Positions 62,116 through 64,000 of a stretch of DNA of 64,000 nt are shown piece by piece. The stretch is from Planococcus liqunii (GTDB lineage: Bacteria; Bacillota; Bacilli; Bacillales_A; Planococcaceae): contig NZ_CP129238.1 of assembly GCF_030413595.1 (NCBI RefSeq), forward strand, positions 3,038,001-3,102,000. The letters are read 5' to 3'. The translations under genes were made by a program, and so were the position numbers. Under the pieces are notes generated by a model. It ran no database searches and was not told the DNA's origin. It saw only the letters and a list, made by a program, of their open reading frames with translations. Within the stretch, counting starts at the first letter, position 1. The number at the start of each line of letters is the position of its first letter.

Positions 62116-62148
62116 AAAGAACCGATTGCTGGGAGCAATCGGTTCTTT
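62116..62148. repeat. Left copy of a 33-bp palindromic terminator, probable target-site duplication
   Basis: AAAGAACCGATTGCT and AGCAATCGGTTCTTT arms around GGG (62116-62148). It is identical except for one base to 62467-62499 and directly abuts the left end of the inserted element. Confidence 0.75.
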
Positions 62149-62466
62149 CAGGCTGTCGAGAAACTTTTCATTCTCTAAGCCATTTCACTCTAAGTGGACG
62201 CTTTCCGCTACATTCGGCTCACTCTTATAATAAAGAATTCTTTTTATTAGAAAGAGTGGATGAGTATACATGCTTTTTATTCACAGTTCACTGTCGATAT
62301 GGAGCAAACCAGCGAAGACGCCTGCGGGAAAGCGAGACAGCCGAGACCCCGCAAGACGCGCAGCGGCTGAGGAGGCTTGGCGCTCGCCCGCGGCAAGCGC
62401 AGCTGGTTTGCGGAATATCGGAGATATTCTAAGGGGAATTTTTTCTATATCTTTCTCAACAAGCTG
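62149..62466. mobile_element. 318-bp MITE-like element with imperfect terminal inverted repeats
   Basis: The ends read CAGGCTGTCGAGAAA (left) and, on the other strand, CAGCTTGTTGAGAAA (right), 12 of 15 matching. The interior has a G+C-rich region (62303-62413) bounded by GCAAACCAGC and GCTGGTTTGC, able to fold, with CCCGCAAGACGCGCAGC and CTCGCCCGCGG segments of a type I recall as repeated in many Bacillaceae/Planococcaceae genomes. It has no transposase gene. It splits what was one terminator hairpin into two copies. The ends resemble IS1182-family termini, an attribution from memory. Confidence 0.7.
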
Positions 62467-62499
62467 AAAGAACCGATTGCTAGGAGCAATCGGTTCTTT
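62467..62499 (-). terminator. Terminator of the NlpC/P60-SLH gene; right copy of the duplicated hairpin
   Basis: A 15-bp stem around a 3-nt loop (TAG context instead of TGG), ending 10 nt before the stop codon of the minus-strand gene. It remains in place to serve that gene after the insertion. Confidence 0.85.
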
Positions 62500-62509
62500 T
62501 GAGAAGTAC

Positions 62510-63559
62510 TTATTTTGCTTGGATTACACTGTAAAGTGCTGCTGCAAATTCTGAACGGTTAGCCTCTTTGTTTGCATAAAACCTAGAAGTATTGAACACG
62601 GTTGTTTGATCAATTGCTTTCAACGTCACTATTGGCTTATGCGCCCAATACGTGGTCGGAATGTCTAAGTATTTTACGGAGGCTGTTTGAACTTGAACTT
62701 TTCTTGATTCTGAGATGGCAAAGGCTCTTTCGAGAATGACGGCCAATTGCGACTTTGTCAAAGAATCATATACACCGTAAGAGCCGTTTGTATAGCCTAA
62801 GAGAATTCCCGCTTCGTTCATTGCCGCTATATCCTTAGCAAATTTATGGCTAGTGGAGACATCTTTGAAGCGAACCGTTTTGGCTGGCTTCAACTGCAAT
62901 ACGCGGTTGATCATGGCAGCTGCCTGTCCTCGCGTCACTTTTTCTGCCGGGCGAAAATCCTGTTTTTCGAATCCGCTGATGACTCCCGATACATTTAAAC
63001 TTTTAATTGCTACATAAGCCGGATGAGTGGTCTTAACGTCTACAAAATTGCCATTCGTTACTGGCGGCAAAGCTTTTGGAGCTGATGTTTTGACTGGGGC
63101 AGGACTGATAACACGCGTAGCACTAGCATATTTTGGTCCCCAATATGGGTTTGTGTTGATATTTGAGACTTTCACCCCGCCGCTTTCTGCTGAGATAACG
63201 TTGCCATTTCCTAAGTATATTCCGGTATGAGAAATGCCTTTTTTATATGTATTGGCAAAAAATACTAAATCCCCTTTTTGTAAATTGCTCTTGGCTACCG
63301 CTGTTCCCACTTTAGCTTGTTCAGCAGCGGTCCTTGGCAATGACACGCCAAAATGATCAAATACATAACGGATGTACCCAGAGCAATCAAATCCCGATGG
63401 AGTTGTTCCTCCAAATTTGTACGGAGTACCTTTAAATTTTTGGGCATATGCAGCTATTTCATCTGCTGTGGCACCACTGGCTTCTGCTTTAGTTGGCAAT
63501 AACGGACTAGCTGTTATCATTAACACAGCTACTATCATCATAATTATTCGCTTCTTCAA
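62510..63559 (-). CDS. NlpC/P60 endopeptidase with C-terminal SLH anchor
   Basis: 349 aa, TTG start behind AGAGGTGA. Signal peptide (~1-27), NlpC/P60 domain (~30-150) with the catalytic Cys in SGFDCSGYI and His in ISHTGIYLGNG, a short Pro/Ala linker, then three SLH repeats (~170-345; GFEKQDFRPAEKVTRGQAA, GYTNGSYGVYDSLTKSQLA and a third ending NRSEFAAALYSV). The catalytic domain closely resembles that of the 31-kb SH3-NlpC/P60 protein (GTPYKFGGTTPSG versus GIPYRFGGTTTSG), so the two share a hydrolase but use different wall anchors. A WalR-type site lies upstream. Confidence 0.92.
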   Translation of the reverse strand: MKKRIIMMIVAVLMITASPLLPTKAEASGATADEIAAYAQKFKGTPYKFGGTTPSGFDCSGYIRYVFDHFGVSLPRTAAEQAKVGTAVAKSNLQKGDLVFFANTYKKGISHTGIYLGNGNVISAESGGVKVSNINTNPYWGPKYASATRVISPAPVKTSAPKALPPVTNGNFVDVKTTHPAYVAIKSLNVSGVISGFEKQDFRPAEKVTRGQAAAMINRVLQLKPAKTVRFKDVSTSHKFAKDIAAMNEAGILLGYTNGSYGVYDSLTKSQLAVILERAFAISESRKVQVQTASVKYLDIPTTYWAHKPIVTLKAIDQTTVFNTSRFYANKEANRSEFAAALYSVIQAK

Positions 63560-63664
63560 TTCGTCACCTCTAATAGTTTTGGCGATTCCAGGCCATCTGC
63601 CTTTTTGAAATCTTTCTGTTGTCTTAACCTGTGTTTGATTCTAACAATAGAATGCCAAAATTAG

Positions 63665-63692
63665 GTTACGATAATATTACAATTGTGTAACA
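63665..63692 (-). promoter_or_regulatory. WalR-type box upstream of the NlpC/P60-SLH gene
   Basis: In gene direction: TGTTAC, 5 nt, TGTAAT, 5 nt, CGTAAC. The first two match TGTWAH exactly; the third has one mismatch. Located ~105-135 bp before the start. Confidence 0.65.
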
Positions 63693-63737
63693 TTTCCTAT
63701 TTTATGGTTTAAAAGTATGTATAAGAGGATAAAAAAA

Positions 63738-63770
63738 GAAGTTGCACCTGAATAATCAGATGCAACTCTT
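63738..63770 (-). terminator. Terminator of the right-edge SLH-like gene
   Basis: GTTGCACCTGA pairs with TCAGATGCAAC (one G-T pair) around ATAA; the minus strand then reads TTCTTTTTTT. Confidence 0.85.
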
Positions 63771-63776
63771 CATTCT

Positions 63777-64000
63777 TTACTTAATGAAACTCGGGTTTTT
63801 CGCTCTGGCTAAAAAGACGCCAAAGGCATAGCGGTTCATCATTTTATCAGGTGCAAAAGTAGTGGCAGAATAGCCTGCGGTAACCTTGTTCTGGGTGATT
63901 GCTTGTATGGCTTTGTAACTTGCTTGCTCTGGCTTTACATCAATAAATGGAGGTGCTAAAGCGGGATCAAACTTAAATTGGAAAACATTTTGGATCAACA
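63777..64000 (-). CDS. C-terminal end of an SLH-like surface protein (cut by window edge)
   Basis: The last 74 codons are visible and the frame stays open to the edge. FIDVKPEQASYKAIQAITQN followed by GYSATTFAPDKMMNRYAFG is a diverged SLH repeat (the TR.. motif is replaced by MNRYAFG), ending ARAKNPSFIK. What precedes it is outside the window. Together with the two genes to its left it continues the minus-strand run of SLH genes. Confidence 0.75.
   Translation of the reverse strand, partial: LIQNVFQFKFDPALAPPFIDVKPEQASYKAIQAITQNKVTAGYSATTFAPDKMMNRYAFGVFLARAKNPSFIK

Noticed and set aside
62270..62467. 65-codon plus-strand frame inside the inserted element
   Set aside because: It lies in the foldable G+C-rich part of a MITE-like repeat and has no ribosome site or protein homology that I recognise.

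Overview
The window looks like chromosome from a Gram-positive Firmicute with an S-layer, most likely a Planococcaceae member (Planococcus or a close relative). This assignment is inferred from gene content and style: many S-layer-homology (SLH) proteins, a csaB/tagA secondary-cell-wall-polymer (SCWP) locus, Bacillus-type ribosome binding sites, frequent TTG starts and many classical hairpin/T-tract terminators. No rRNA, tRNA, CRISPR array or prophage is visible. The only mobile-type element is one short non-autonomous insertion at 62.1-62.5 kb.

Layout. 0-1.8 kb: a ywqCDE-type tyrosine kinase/phosphatase operon for capsule or EPS control (minus strand). 2.1-5.3 kb: a Ser/Gly-rich membrane-anchored protein, a zinc-ribbon trypsin-like protease and a frameshifted NERD gene. 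5.3-5.8 kb: an unusual 21-bp-phased repeat array. 5.8-12 kb: an SLH-anchored 5'-nucleotidase and a tandem triplet of SLH paralogues. 12-15.4 kb: a lipid-linked sugar operon (GT2, large membrane protein, two small SMR-like proteins). 15.9-28 kb: three large secreted subtilases, two of them recent duplicates. 28-33.4 kb: an acyltransferase, a patatin, an SH3-NlpC/P60 hydrolase and a membrane-anchored protease. 33.7-38.3 kb: an LtaS-like phosphoglycerol transferase with an MBOAT/SGNH-like O-acylation pair. 38.6-46.3 kb: two SLH proteins and two secreted nucleases. 46.6-50 kb: an excalibur protein and the probable major S-layer protein. 50.9-59.8 kb: SCWP synthesis (O-antigen-ligase-like protein, GT4, TagA, CsaB, GT4, MurJ/Wzx-like flippase, unknown exported protein). 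59.9-64 kb: an SLH-glucosaminidase, an NlpC/P60-SLH protein and the end of another SLH-like gene.

The genes fit one theme: building a pyruvylated wall polymer (TagA, CsaB, flippase and polymerase candidates) and docking on it a set of at least nine complete SLH proteins carrying structural or enzymatic cargo (nucleotidase, SGNH hydrolase, glucosaminidase, NlpC/P60). Secreted proteases and nucleases add nutrient scavenging.

Most unusual features: (1) a dispersed intergenic element made of 21-bp-phased repeats (10-bp core, 11-bp variable part), usually with a GCTTTTCGC hairpin, at five loci, plus a sixth 21-bp array with another core; (2) 11-bp-spaced hexamer repeats of WalR/PhoP type upstream of selected SLH, NlpC/P60 and nuclease genes; (3) a 318-bp MITE-like element flanked by two copies of a 33-bp terminator hairpin; (4) compact operons for extracellular polymer modification.
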